Positions 28,465 to 37,165 of a stretch of 64,000 nt of DNA are shown here, piece by piece (the stretch's first letter is position 1; each line of letters begins with the position of its first letter). The position numbers were made by a program, and so were the translations under genes. The stretch is from Rhizobium sp. Leaf453 (GTDB lineage Bacteria; Pseudomonadota; Alphaproteobacteria; Rhizobiales; Rhizobiaceae), in assembly GCF_001425605.1 (NCBI RefSeq), contig NZ_LMRG01000010.1:51058-115057 (forward strand), given 5' to 3'. The notes below the pieces were generated by a model. The model was not told the DNA's origin. It did not search any database and was given only the letters and a program-made list of their open reading frames with translations.

Positions 28465-29708
28465 AGGCGACGGTCGTCGTCAGTCAACTGGGCGCGCGCA
28501 TGCACTATGCTGTGCCCCGGATTTTCGCAGCCGATGGCACGCTAAGGCATTTCTACACCGACATTTGCGCCACAAAGGGATGGCCGCGTCTTCTGTCCCG
28601 GTTCCCGCGACAGTTTTTGCCGACAGCTTTGCGCCGGCTCGCCGGCCGTAATGTTCCCCCTCAAATCCCGACAGAGTTGATTACCGTCTTTCCTGCTTTC
28701 GGTATTACTTCCGCCCTCAAGCGGCTGAGGGTGAAGAATACGTCGGGCGAGACGTCACACGCAATCTGGGCGGGTGCACGGTTTTCGAAACTAGTGTCGC
28801 GCAACGGATTCCATGGCGCAACCGGCCTATACGCATTCAGCGGCGATGCCCTTGAGCAGATCCAAACAGCACGGCATCTGGGCATGTGGACAGCAGTCGA
28901 GCAGATGATTGCCCCGCGCGGCGTGCTCGAAGCGCTCATTCTCGAAGAGATGCAGCGATTTCCCGATTGGGAAGGTCTGGCACGCCGAGATCCGCTCGAT
29001 ACGATATTCGCTGCTCGCGAACGCGCCGAATGGCACTTGGCCGATCGCGTGATCTGCCCGTCGGAATTCGTCGCCCGTAACGTGGTGGCCGAGGGAGGTT
29101 GCCCAGAAAAATGCCTTGTCGTTCCCTATGGCGTTGATAACACTTTCCGATGCGAACGCACCCGACGCATGCCGGGCCCTCTGCGTATCCTGGTCGTTGG
29201 CGCAGTTGGGCTTCGCAAGGGATCACCCTATGTGGCCGAAGCGGCGCGGCAGCTTGGCCGTTCTGCGGTGTTCCGCATGGCCGGCTCCGCCAAACTGTCG
29301 GAAAGCGTCACGCGCAATCTTTCGGAAAGTGTCGATCTGCGCGGCATTGTCCCGCGCTCCGAGATCGCCGCCGAATTCCAGTGGGCCGACGTCTTTCTTC
29401 TTCCCTCGCTCTGCGAAGGCTCCGCAACAGCCATCTACGAGGCGCTGTCGACGGGCTTGCCTGTCATTACAACGGAGAATGCCGGCAGCGTCATACGCAA
29501 CGGCCTCGAAGGCCTCGTCGTGCCAATTAGAGACGCCGGCGCTATTGCCGAGGCCGTCACTTACCTGGCCGACAACGAATCGGCGCGGCTTCAGATGGCA
29601 ACGAACGCGATTGAACGAGCGGCCGATTTCACCGTCGCCCGCTACGGCGAAAGGCTGCTTTTAGCCCTGTCCACGCTGCCAGCCGAGCGTCGGAGGCCGT
29701 TGCCGTGA
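28461..29708 (+). CDS. Family 4 glycosyltransferase
   Basis: 415 residues. Donor domain motifs: LRILVVGAVGLRKGSPYVAEA, VFRMAGSAKLSE and FLLPSLCEGSATAIYEALSTGLPVITT. Its N-terminal half (ATVVVSQLGARMHYAVPRIFAADGTLRHFYTD) differs from the neighbouring GTs, so it probably has another acceptor. The ATG overlaps the preceding stop (ATGA) and the stop overlaps the next GTG (GTGA). All three GTs are thus translationally coupled. Confidence 0.85.
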   Translation: MKATVVVSQLGARMHYAVPRIFAADGTLRHFYTDICATKGWPRLLSRFPRQFLPTALRRLAGRNVPPQIPTELITVFPAFGITSALKRLRVKNTSGETSHAIWAGARFSKLVSRNGFHGATGLYAFSGDALEQIQTARHLGMWTAVEQMIAPRGVLEALILEEMQRFPDWEGLARRDPLDTIFAARERAEWHLADRVICPSEFVARNVVAEGGCPEKCLVVPYGVDNTFRCERTRRMPGPLRILVVGAVGLRKGSPYVAEAARQLGRSAVFRMAGSAKLSESVTRNLSESVDLRGIVPRSEIAAEFQWADVFLLPSLCEGSATAIYEALSTGLPVITTENAGSVIRNGLEGLVVPIRDAGAIAEAVTYLADNESARLQMATNAIERAADFTVARYGERLLLALSTLPAERRRPLP

Positions 29709-30874
29709 AAGTAGTCCATGTCATAGCGTCCATCGATCCGGATGGCGGTGGCCTGCAGGCGGTCGCCGTGCGGATTGCTGCCGCCCAGTGCCTACTTGGA
29801 CATACCGTGCATCTCGTCAGCTACCTCGGCAAGGTTGCGGCTCGCGACGTGTTCGAGACCATCAAGGAAGTTCCGGGCTTTGGCAACATAATCTGGCACT
29901 TGTTGCCAGGGCCGGACCCGATGGAGACCTTTCTATCCCTGGAGGGGCGGCGGGTATTGCGCGACGTTTCGCAAGATGCCGATGTCTTTCATCTGCACGG
30001 TGTCTGGGAACCGGTGCTGAAATGTGCCGCCCACGTCGCCAAGACGGCGGGTATCCGCTACTGTGTCTGCCCGGCCGGAATGCTGGATAGATGGAGCATG
30101 CAACAGAAGCCCTGGAAAAAGCGCGCCGCGTTAAAACTTGGCTATCGCCACATGCTTGACAACGCCCACTTCATCCACGCTCTCAACCTTGACGAAGCCA
30201 ATCTGATGGAACCGCTTCGTCTGAAGGCGCCGCGGAAGATAATCCCAAACGGAGTGTTCGTCGAAGAGTTCGTGCCTCTTCCTGAACGAGGTCTCTTCCG
30301 CAGCCGTTTCGAGTTTCCGGACGATCGGCGCTTTGTCCTGTTCCTGTCCCGGCTACATTACAAGAAGGGTCTCGACGTTCTGGCCAAGGCTTTCCGTGCA
30401 GTGGCAAACGTGTGCCTGGATGTCGATCTGATCATTGCGGGACCGGACGGTGGAGCGCGTACCGGATTAATGTCGCTGATACACGATCTCGCGCTCGAAG
30501 ATCGCGTGCGTGTGATCGGCCCGATCTACGGGGCAGCAAAACTGCATGCACTGGTTGATGCCGCCTGCTTTTGCCTGCCCAGCCGACAGGAAGGATTCAG
30601 CGTCGCGATTACCGAGGCTCTCGCATGCGCGACGCCGGTGGTCATTACAGAGAATTGCCACTTCCCAGAAGTGGAAGAGGCAGACGCCGGGGTCATCGTG
30701 AAACTGGATCCGCAAGCAGTCGCTTCGGCGCTGATCAGCGTGCTTTATGATCCTTCTCGGGCAAACGAGATGGGGCGGAACGGTCGCGCCTTGGTGCTCG
30801 AGAATTACACCTGGCCCAGGATTGCGCAAATGACGCTCGACGCCTATGCCGCGAACGCTCACACCGAAACATGA
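29705..30874 (+). CDS. Family 4 glycosyltransferase
   Basis: 389 residues beginning with GTG at 29705. N-terminus VVHVIASIDPDGGGLQAVAVRIAAAQ, central FLSRLHYKKGLDVLAKAF, and the donor signature LPSRQEGFSVAITEALACATPVVITENCHFPEV mark a GT4 enzyme. It is the last of three coupled GTs. Its 3' end overlaps the convergent acetyltransferase gene by 16 bp. Confidence 0.86.
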   Translation: MKVVHVIASIDPDGGGLQAVAVRIAAAQCLLGHTVHLVSYLGKVAARDVFETIKEVPGFGNIIWHLLPGPDPMETFLSLEGRRVLRDVSQDADVFHLHGVWEPVLKCAAHVAKTAGIRYCVCPAGMLDRWSMQQKPWKKRAALKLGYRHMLDNAHFIHALNLDEANLMEPLRLKAPRKIIPNGVFVEEFVPLPERGLFRSRFEFPDDRRFVLFLSRLHYKKGLDVLAKAFRAVANVCLDVDLIIAGPDGGARTGLMSLIHDLALEDRVRVIGPIYGAAKLHALVDAACFCLPSRQEGFSVAITEALACATPVVITENCHFPEVEEADAGVIVKLDPQAVASALISVLYDPSRANEMGRNGRALVLENYTWPRIAQMTLDAYAANAHTET

Positions 30875-31461
30875 AGCGCGGCACCGGCCTGGTTGCGGGC
30901 TCCGACCGGTCGTGCCGAGTTCCCGGCATAGATCGTCCATGGTTGCAGAGATTTAACGGTTACGCCGCGCGCCGCTAGCACGGCACCCTCGCCGACAATG
31001 ACACCTGGTCCCACGAAGGCCTCTGCAGCCACCCAGCTGTTTTTACCAAGGTCGATCGGACGCGCGATGAGTTCGAACCCGCTCTGCTGAACGTTATGCG
31101 TGCCCGTACACAGGTGAGCACGTTGCGAGACGCTGGCGAAATCACCGAAAGTCACCGTCGCAATATTGTAACAAAGCGCTCCGGGTCCGATCGACGCGAA
31201 CCGTCCCATCACCAGATTTCCTGGCCACCAGACGACTGCCTTGGAATGCACGGAGGCGCTTGAGTGCAACTTCGCGCCGAACAGCCTCAGGACCGCATTG
31301 CGCCAACTGCGCAGTGGCGGGGGCGTCCATCGAGCCAGCACAAGCCACGCCGTCATCCACAACAGCCGCATCAGGCGGAATTTCAGTGAGAATGTTGGCC
31401 CGCCGAACCGCGGAATCGGCTGGCTTCCTGCGAAATCAGGGTCTTCGTAACGCGACAGCAT
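30859..31461 (-). CDS. Hexapeptide-repeat O-acetyltransferase (WcaF-like)
   Basis: About 200 residues from the ATG at 31461, with TTAGGAG eight bases upstream. A longer frame upstream overlaps the next gene and lacks homology. The C-terminal half shows left-handed beta-helix repeats: SIGPGALCYNIATVTFGDFASVSQRAHLC, PIDLGKNSWVAAEAFVGPGVIVGEGAVLAARGV. THNVQQSGF supplies the catalytic His. It acetylates a sugar of the repeat unit from acetyl-CoA. It fits the colanic-acid-like set with gmd, fcl and the WcaI-like GT. Confidence 0.85.
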   Translation of the reverse strand: MLSRYEDPDFAGSQPIPRFGGPTFSLKFRLMRLLWMTAWLVLARWTPPPLRSWRNAVLRLFGAKLHSSASVHSKAVVWWPGNLVMGRFASIGPGALCYNIATVTFGDFASVSQRAHLCTGTHNVQQSGFELIARPIDLGKNSWVAAEAFVGPGVIVGEGAVLAARGVTVKSLQPWTIYAGNSARPVGARNQAGAALHVSV

Positions 31462-31549
31462 TCGTGCACTCCTAATCCGTTGTCGTACGGAGATTTGCCA
31501 TTCTGCGGGCACCTCTATCTGCAGCGGACTGTCCGACCGAAGCGGGTCA

Positions 31550-33451
31550 TCATAACCGATAAAGCGATGGCGCTTCGAGAAGCTGTGCGGACGAATTGCT
31601 TCCCGTTGGGACACCTAGCAATCGCACATCATACCAGAGGGTTTTGGGATACTCCTTGAACACCTGCACGCCTTCGATATCGAACAGGCGCCCCCAGAAG
31701 CCTAGGCTGTGCTCTGCTGGCGAGGATAGCCATGTGGTCTCCGGCATGAATGCCCGGAAACAGGCTATGGCGCGCTTGGAATGGAACCAACTAGTGACCA
31801 GCACCGCGCGACGTACCGCGAGCTGGCGCAACTTCGGTACCGAGAAGGTGGCGTTCTCCCATGTCGACGAGGAAAAGCATTCAAGAAAAATGGCGGTAGG
31901 CGTGACACCTTCTTCGATCATCCATGTGCGAATATCTTCGCAGTCGCCCTTGCCGGTCACGAAGATCTGGCGGGCGACGCCGGCTTTCCAGAGTTTGGCG
32001 GCCTGCTTCGCGCGCGGTGGCCCGTCACCTCCGAGAACCACGATCATATCCACCTCCTCGACCGGGTCGCGAACGCTCAGTACGGCATCGGCGCTCGCAA
32101 GCGCCACGCCATAGGTGGCTGCACTGACAGCAAGGCTCCCGGCGACAAAAAGGCATACCGAGCGCCAACGCATTCCTGAGAGGAGGCCCTTTGGATCTTC
32201 CGGGCGACTACCTGCCGGCACAGCAATTTCGGAAAGTGCCGGAGATCGATCGTGCTCATCGTCCAACATTGGCCACATGCGGGCGAGCTCCGTGCGGAAA
32301 TCCTGCATTTCCGGCGGCGGCTCGGCTTGAGTGATCGATACGCCGGACGTCACTGCGAAGGGCGCCGTATCACCTTGTTCGGCCGTCTTGATCGGAACCA
32401 GTTCTGTCGTCAGCGAGGCACCGCTAGCAATCCACACGAAAATCGCATGTGCGAGAACGGGAAGAAGCAGACCGGCCGCCATGAGCGGATCAGGGATTTC
32501 CATCCGGTAGCCGATATACCCCACCGCCCCGCAGACGGCAGTGGCCGCCATGACGCAATTGGTCGTTTGCGCGGGTGTAAATCCCAGATTCATCAGCAGA
32601 TGGTGCAGATGCCAGCGATCTGCCGACATGGGGCTGCGCCCTGCATAGAGACGCCGCGCCATCAGGCTCAGCGTGTCCATGATCGGAACGATGACAACCC
32701 ACAACAGGACAAAGAAGGGCAGCGCCGCATCTCCCGTGGCAAGACGAATTACAAGATATCCTATCATGGCGCCGAAGGCTGTACTGCCGGCATCGCCGAG
32801 GAAAACGCTCGCCCTCTTGCGCCAGCGGCTCCGCAAGTTAAATGCTAGAAAGCCAAAGGTTGCAGCCAGCAGTGTCTGTATGGGCAGGATGATGGCCGTA
32901 TCGCTTCTGGCCGCGGCGAACAGTGCAAGCCAGAGCAGCGCGATTGCCGCCGTTCCACCCGCCAGACCGTCGACCCCGTCCGACATGTTCCAGGCATTGG
33001 TCAGGCCCGTGATGAAGACAATACCGAAAATCAGCATGGCCAACCCACCGAGCGGCTGGCTTGCAAGGGCGTCTGACGGCAGCAGAGATCCGAAGGAGAG
33101 GGTTGCAATCGAGAGCGAGCTGACAAGCAAACCCGCCACGAATAGCTGCAGGAAAAACCGCGGTAGCTCCGGCAGGGCCACGATGTCATCGATCATTCCG
33201 ACAGCGACAACGATGGCAAGGCTCAGCCATACTGCTACGCCGACTGCGCCTTGATCGCCGTTGTAAAACACGATGGCGGCGAAAGCGGTAAAGACGCACA
33301 GGCCACCGCAAAGCGGCACCACGCCCGTATGCTGTTTTCGGCCGCCGGGCTTATCGACCAGTGCCAGATGGTTGGATACCCGGCACATGAAGGCGACGAA
33401 GATCATGCTCAACGTGATGGTGCTAAGGATCCTGATGACGAGGTCGATCAC
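31550..33451 (-). CDS. WecA/TagO-type glycosyl-1-phosphate transferase fused to DUF218/YdcF-like domain
   Basis: About 633 residues from a GTG at 33449-33451 with GGGGGA upstream. Residues ~1-350 form a multi-spanning GT family 4 membrane transferase: HTGVVPLCGGLCVF, MIDDIVALPELPRF, NAWNMSDGVDGLAGG, FNLRSRWRKRASVFLGDAGSTAFG (catalytic Asp), and SADRWHLHHLLMNLGF. They load the first sugar-1-phosphate onto undecaprenyl phosphate. After a ~60-residue acidic linker, a single membrane segment (VCLFVAGSLAVSAATYGVAL) precedes a DUF218 domain (DMIVVLGGDGPPRAKQAAKLW, TWENATFS, AVLVTSWFHSKRA). DUF218/ElyC/SanA proteins act in envelope carrier metabolism. The fusion ties the initiating step to it. Confidence 0.87.
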   Translation of the reverse strand: MIDLVIRILSTITLSMIFVAFMCRVSNHLALVDKPGGRKQHTGVVPLCGGLCVFTAFAAIVFYNGDQGAVGVAVWLSLAIVVAVGMIDDIVALPELPRFFLQLFVAGLLVSSLSIATLSFGSLLPSDALASQPLGGLAMLIFGIVFITGLTNAWNMSDGVDGLAGGTAAIALLWLALFAAARSDTAIILPIQTLLAATFGFLAFNLRSRWRKRASVFLGDAGSTAFGAMIGYLVIRLATGDAALPFFVLLWVVIVPIMDTLSLMARRLYAGRSPMSADRWHLHHLLMNLGFTPAQTTNCVMAATAVCGAVGYIGYRMEIPDPLMAAGLLLPVLAHAIFVWIASGASLTTELVPIKTAEQGDTAPFAVTSGVSITQAEPPPEMQDFRTELARMWPMLDDEHDRSPALSEIAVPAGSRPEDPKGLLSGMRWRSVCLFVAGSLAVSAATYGVALASADAVLSVRDPVEEVDMIVVLGGDGPPRAKQAAKLWKAGVARQIFVTGKGDCEDIRTWMIEEGVTPTAIFLECFSSSTWENATFSVPKLRQLAVRRAVLVTSWFHSKRAIACFRAFMPETTWLSSPAEHSLGFWGRLFDIEGVQVFKEYPKTLWYDVRLLGVPTGSNSSAQLLEAPSLYRL

Positions 33452-33681
33452 TGTTGTCCCCCGGCGTTTAACGCGATGCAGCTTAAGCGCCACGCGCGTG
33501 GGCTGGCGATCGATGCAGCGGACCTCGACGATAGCGAAGGACAGCGGTAACCGACAGTCGGCCAATCGGCGGCGCAGCTCCTCCTTTTGGCGCGGAAGAT
33601 GTCCTATCCTCCACGTAGCGGTCCGGCCATCCGACAATTAACCTCGCCCGTCGTCCGCGCGCGCAGATCGAGAGAGCAAAC

Positions 33682-34872
33682 ATGATTTATGACTTCTGTG
33701 TCATCGGCGCGGGGATTGTGGGACTGGCAACGGCGGTTGAAATTCTCAGGCGCTCACCAGATGCCAGTATTGCCGTACTGGAAAAGGAAGACGGTGTCGG
33801 CCAGCATCAGACAGGCCGCAACAGCGGGGTCATCCATGCAGGCATTTACTACAAACCTGGGAGCCTAAAGGCCGACCTTTGCCGCCGCGGCGCCGAAGCA
33901 ACAAGGCAATTCTGCCTGCAGCATTCAATTCCCTTCGAAACGCGCGGCAAGCTGGTCGTGGCAACGTCCGAAAGCCAATTGCCGGCTCTCGCCAAGCTTG
34001 CAGTAAACGGGAGGGCCAACGGCGTCCCACTTGAGATCATCGGTTCGCAGGAAATGCGGGAGCGCGAACCCAATGTCGCTGGAGCCGGCGCTATACTGGT
34101 TGCTGACAGCGGCATCGTTGATTTCAGCGCGATCTGCACTGCCCTCGCCAACCTCGTTCGCGCGCAGGGAGGCGAGATTTTTCTCGGAGCCGCAATCCAT
34201 CTCATACGGGAGGAAGGGGCACTCGTTACAGTGGGTTCCGTTGACCGGCGCTGGCAGGCGCGCCGTCTGGTGGTATGCGCTGGTTTGCAGTCGGATCGGA
34301 TGGCGCATTTGGGCGGCTTGAAGGTCGAACACCGGATAATACCGTTTCGGGGAGAATACTACAGCGTCGTGCCAGCCAAGAGGACGCTTGTGCACCATAT
34401 GATCTATCCAGTCCCCGATCCGGCCTTGCCTTTTCTCGGCATCCACCTTACGCCGATGATCGACGGTGGCCTCACGGTCGGACCCAATGCAGTGCTTGGC
34501 CTTGCACGCGAGGGCTATTCCCGTTTCTCCGCGAATGCCCGCGACATGATCGATACCGCTGCATTTCCGGGGTTTTGGCGCCTTGCCCGCAAATTCGGGC
34601 GCTCGGGGATAGCGGAGGTGCGATACTCGATTTCAAAAAGCCTTTATCTCGAGCAATGCCGGAAGCTATGCCCGCATCTTTTGGAAGAAGACCTGACACC
34701 CCGCCCCGCAGGAATCCGTGCGCAGGCGGTTACGCGGCAGGGGGAACTGATACACGATTTCCTTTTTCTTGAAACATCTCGAATGCTGCATGTGTGCAAC
34801 GCGCCATCTCCGGCCGCAACCTCGGCTTTGCCGATCGCAGAATTGATCGTCGATCGAATGATGCGGAAGTAG
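33682..34872 (+). CDS. lhgO: L-2-hydroxyglutarate oxidase
   Basis: 396 residues, FAD-dependent. IGAGIVGLATAVEILRRSP is the dinucleotide fold; VGQHQTGRNSGVIHAGIYYKPGSLKADLC is diagnostic of LhgO/YgaF. FRGEYYSVVPAKRTLVHHMIYPVPDPALPFLGIHLT and GPNAVLGLAREGY follow in family order. It oxidises L-2-hydroxyglutarate to 2-oxoglutarate at the membrane. It is divergent from the WecA-YdcF fusion gene. A link to the EPS pathway is not evident. Confidence 0.9.
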   Translation: MIYDFCVIGAGIVGLATAVEILRRSPDASIAVLEKEDGVGQHQTGRNSGVIHAGIYYKPGSLKADLCRRGAEATRQFCLQHSIPFETRGKLVVATSESQLPALAKLAVNGRANGVPLEIIGSQEMREREPNVAGAGAILVADSGIVDFSAICTALANLVRAQGGEIFLGAAIHLIREEGALVTVGSVDRRWQARRLVVCAGLQSDRMAHLGGLKVEHRIIPFRGEYYSVVPAKRTLVHHMIYPVPDPALPFLGIHLTPMIDGGLTVGPNAVLGLAREGYSRFSANARDMIDTAAFPGFWRLARKFGRSGIAEVRYSISKSLYLEQCRKLCPHLLEEDLTPRPAGIRAQAVTRQGELIHDFLFLETSRMLHVCNAPSPAATSALPIAELIVDRMMRK

Positions 34873-35532
34873 ATGTAAGGAGCTCGCTAGAGAAATTTGA
34901 CACCCTAAGCGGGTAAGTGGGGCAAAATCGTTGGCAGCTCCATCGGCGACCCGGCAAAGAATCTGCATATATCGACTTTCGACAGAAGCTAATGGCGCAG
35001 GGATTCCTGCTTGGGGCAAACCACGATTCGATCCTGCCGTGACCAGACAGCTTCCCTCCCCCGAGCATGCGCACACTCGCTCGCTGATGGCGTTGCGGTG
35101 TTTGGTGACCGGATCCGGCGCTCAGATCGGGGCTGGTCGCCCTACGATAAGGAACTCAAAGTGACATTTTTTGCTTTGCACAAGAGCGGACATTCTAACC
35201 TGGCCGCCATAGGTTTCGATGCCTAAAGGCCATCCCCTCACATGGTCGTGTAAAAGACGGCTTTCCGAAATCGCTCTTGCGATGCGGTCTTTTTTTGGGT
35301 CGTATAGGTTCAGCCGCCTTTTTCGCTGGCCTGCGCGGTGGAGCGCAACTACCCTATGCGTCTATTGATAACGCGTGCTTGCCAATCCTCGTGGGATTTA
35401 TAAGCGCAAGCCCGAGTAGCTGGATCTGTAATACTAGACAATTTAGGGGCCAAAGACCTGCGTAGACCCCGACTTTTTGGTCGGCTGGTGTAATTTGATG
35501 CACATCAAACATCAGAAGAACGGGAGTAAACA
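34873..35532. other. 660-base spacer before the RTX gene
   Basis: No gene is convincing. The stretch shifts from typical GC-rich sequence to AT-richer sequence towards 35300-35530, near the atypical RTX gene. An ATCGC-tctt-GCGAT hairpin near 35268-35281 is followed six bases later by seven Ts, a possible terminator. An FNR/FixK-type box sits at 35495-35508 (separate entry). Confidence 0.4.
35495..35508 (+). promoter_or_regulatory. FNR/FixK-type anaerobox (TTGAT-N4-ATCAA)
   Basis: TTGATGCACATCAA is an exact match to the palindromic FNR/FnrN/FixK consensus, extended by one more T/A pair on each side. It is centred about 31 bp before the RTX start codon. That is too close for classical class II activation (centre at -41.5) unless the transcript start lies inside the gene, so repression or a different start is possible. 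Confidence 0.6.
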
Positions 35533-36789
35533 ATGGCTTGGATAATACCTATGCAAAATACCCCTGGAATCGACCTTTTGAACGGGGATAGCTTGTTTGT
35601 CTCAAGATCAATATTAGTTGGACAAATCGTTAATAACGGCTCGAACAATAAAATCATAGTCCAGGGATCGGTGGCGTCCGAAGGCGCAGGGATTTATCTA
35701 TTAAACGGCTCTGGCCATTATTTGAAAATAGAACAATCTGGAGATGTTCGCGGTTTTACGGGTTCCGGAATTTCGGCGTACAGTCAAAATGCTAAAATTG
35801 ACAACGCTGGATACGTATTCGGTGCGTACCAAGGAATTTACATTGCTGGCTCGGTAGGTGTTGTCACCGTGAATAATAGCGGAACCATTGAATCAGACGA
35901 TTTGGGCATAGCTCGATATGAGGAAACTCAATCGGTCAACGTTTTTAACACCGGTACCATCAAGGGTGCGGCATACGCCATTGCACTTTCTTTCGCGGGT
36001 GACACTGTAAACGACACTATTACAAACAATGGCATCTTGATAGGAACAGTCGACCTAGGAGGCGGAGACGACTATTTTGACGGTCGATCCGGTCGGGTGG
36101 ACGGGACGATTTATGGCGGCGCTGGCGACGACAGGATTTACGTCAGACGAGAGAACAATAAGCTCTATGGTCAGGAAGGTAACGACACTCTGATGGGTGG
36201 CGCCGGTTCCGACTACCTAGGCGGCGGCGTAGGCACTGATCGTGCTTCATACGCATCAGCTAGCAAAGGGCTCATCGTCAGCCTGGCGAACCCAACCATA
36301 AACACCGGTGACGCGCTTGGTGATACATACAATTCGATTGAGAATTTGAGCGGATCGAACTTCAACGATTTAGTTTATGGCAACTCTGCAGCCAACGCGA
36401 TCAATGGCGGCGCTGGAAATGATGTGATCAAGGGGTATGGTGGAAACGACACCCTTACTGGCAGCTCGGGAAACGACACGTTTAACTTCAATTCTTCGCT
36501 CAGTTCGTCGGGCAATGTGGACGCCATAACCGACTATAGTGTTGCGATTGATACGATCCAACTCGACAACCTTATTTTCAAATCTCTGGCTGCTGGAGGA
36601 CTGTCATCCTCCGCGTTCCGTTCCAACACAACGGGTTTAGCCGGCGACTTGTCAGATCGGATCATCTACGAGAAAGATACCGGGGAGATCTATTACGATT
36701 CAAATGGGACGGGCTCAGGTGGAAGCGTCCTGTTCGTAAAGATAAGCATCGGACTGTCAATGACCAATGCAAACTTTTTTGTCGTGTGA
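35533..36789 (+). CDS. Secreted RTX/hemolysin-type calcium-binding protein
   Basis: 418 residues. The N-terminal half has Asn/Gly-rich beta-helix-like repeats (IVNNGSNNKIIVQGSV, VNNSGTIESDD, FNTGTIKGAAYAI). The second half has nonapeptide RTX repeats (GGAGDDRIYV, LYGQEGNDTLMGGAGSDYLGGG, INGGAGNDVIKGYGGNDTLTGSSGNDTF). The C-terminus is a type I secretion-like tail ending in hydrophobic NANFFVV. Such proteins bind Ca2+ and are exported by ABC/MFP/TolC systems; no transporter gene is nearby. GGGAG lies five to six bases upstream of the ATG. Its AT-richer composition differs from the flanking EPS genes, which suggests transfer. Confidence 0.88.
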   Translation: MAWIIPMQNTPGIDLLNGDSLFVSRSILVGQIVNNGSNNKIIVQGSVASEGAGIYLLNGSGHYLKIEQSGDVRGFTGSGISAYSQNAKIDNAGYVFGAYQGIYIAGSVGVVTVNNSGTIESDDLGIARYEETQSVNVFNTGTIKGAAYAIALSFAGDTVNDTITNNGILIGTVDLGGGDDYFDGRSGRVDGTIYGGAGDDRIYVRRENNKLYGQEGNDTLMGGAGSDYLGGGVGTDRASYASASKGLIVSLANPTINTGDALGDTYNSIENLSGSNFNDLVYGNSAANAINGGAGNDVIKGYGGNDTLTGSSGNDTFNFNSSLSSSGNVDAITDYSVAIDTIQLDNLIFKSLAAGGLSSSAFRSNTTGLAGDLSDRIIYEKDTGEIYYDSNGTGSGGSVLFVKISIGLSMTNANFFVV

Positions 36790-36836
36790 GCCTCTTCGGT
36801 ACCGAACAGCACCTCTTTCAAATGAGATTTTATTGA

Positions 36837-36864
36837 AGGCTGGGTTTTTCACCTGGCCTTTTTC
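36837..36864 (+). terminator. Rho-independent terminator of the RTX gene
   Basis: aggctggg...cctggcct forms an 8-bp stem (two G-U pairs) with a 7-base loop, followed by ttttt. It lies 48 bases after the RTX stop codon. Confidence 0.6.
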
Positions 36865-36937
36865 TTGTCCTGCACCAAGCCATCGTAATCCGTTAGCGCT
36901 GTTTTGGGGCCACGGGAGCGGACGTCAGCGTGTCCAG

Positions 36938-37165
36938 CTATTTTGTGCGCTGCTGAGCAGCTAGCCTTTCCGCTTCTGCCAGTGCGGCAGTTTTGCTTTT
37001 GAAAGGACCGATATCGTTTTCTTCCGTGTCAGGCAGCCACTTTGCAAGGAACCACCAGCCTCCAGATCGATAACTGGTGCTGCTTCTCACTGATCCGATA
37101 TTCTTCGCAAAGAACCAGCCCGTGTCGATGCCGTCCTGCTCCCATGAGATGTTCTGCTCTGTCAC
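36938..37165 (-). CDS. Small conserved-looking hypothetical protein
   Basis: About 75 residues from a GTG at 37163-37165 with GGAG six bases upstream. Another GTG at 37177 is possible. The sequence is rich in Trp and charged residues (ISWEQDGIDTGWFFAKNIGS, GGWWFLAKWLPDTEENDIGPFKSKTAALAEAERLA) and reads like a real globular protein; function unknown. Its start almost touches the stop codon of the IS66 transposase gene, so any native promoter beyond 37200 has probably been lost or replaced. Confidence 0.55.
   Translation of the reverse strand: MTEQNISWEQDGIDTGWFFAKNIGSVRSSTSYRSGGWWFLAKWLPDTEENDIGPFKSKTAALAEAERLAAQQRTK

Noticed and set aside
35268..35292. Hairpin plus T-run as a terminator
   Set aside because: The stem (ATCGC-tctt-GCGAT) is short and is separated from the seven Ts by gcggtc, so it is weak; mentioned only in the spacer entry.
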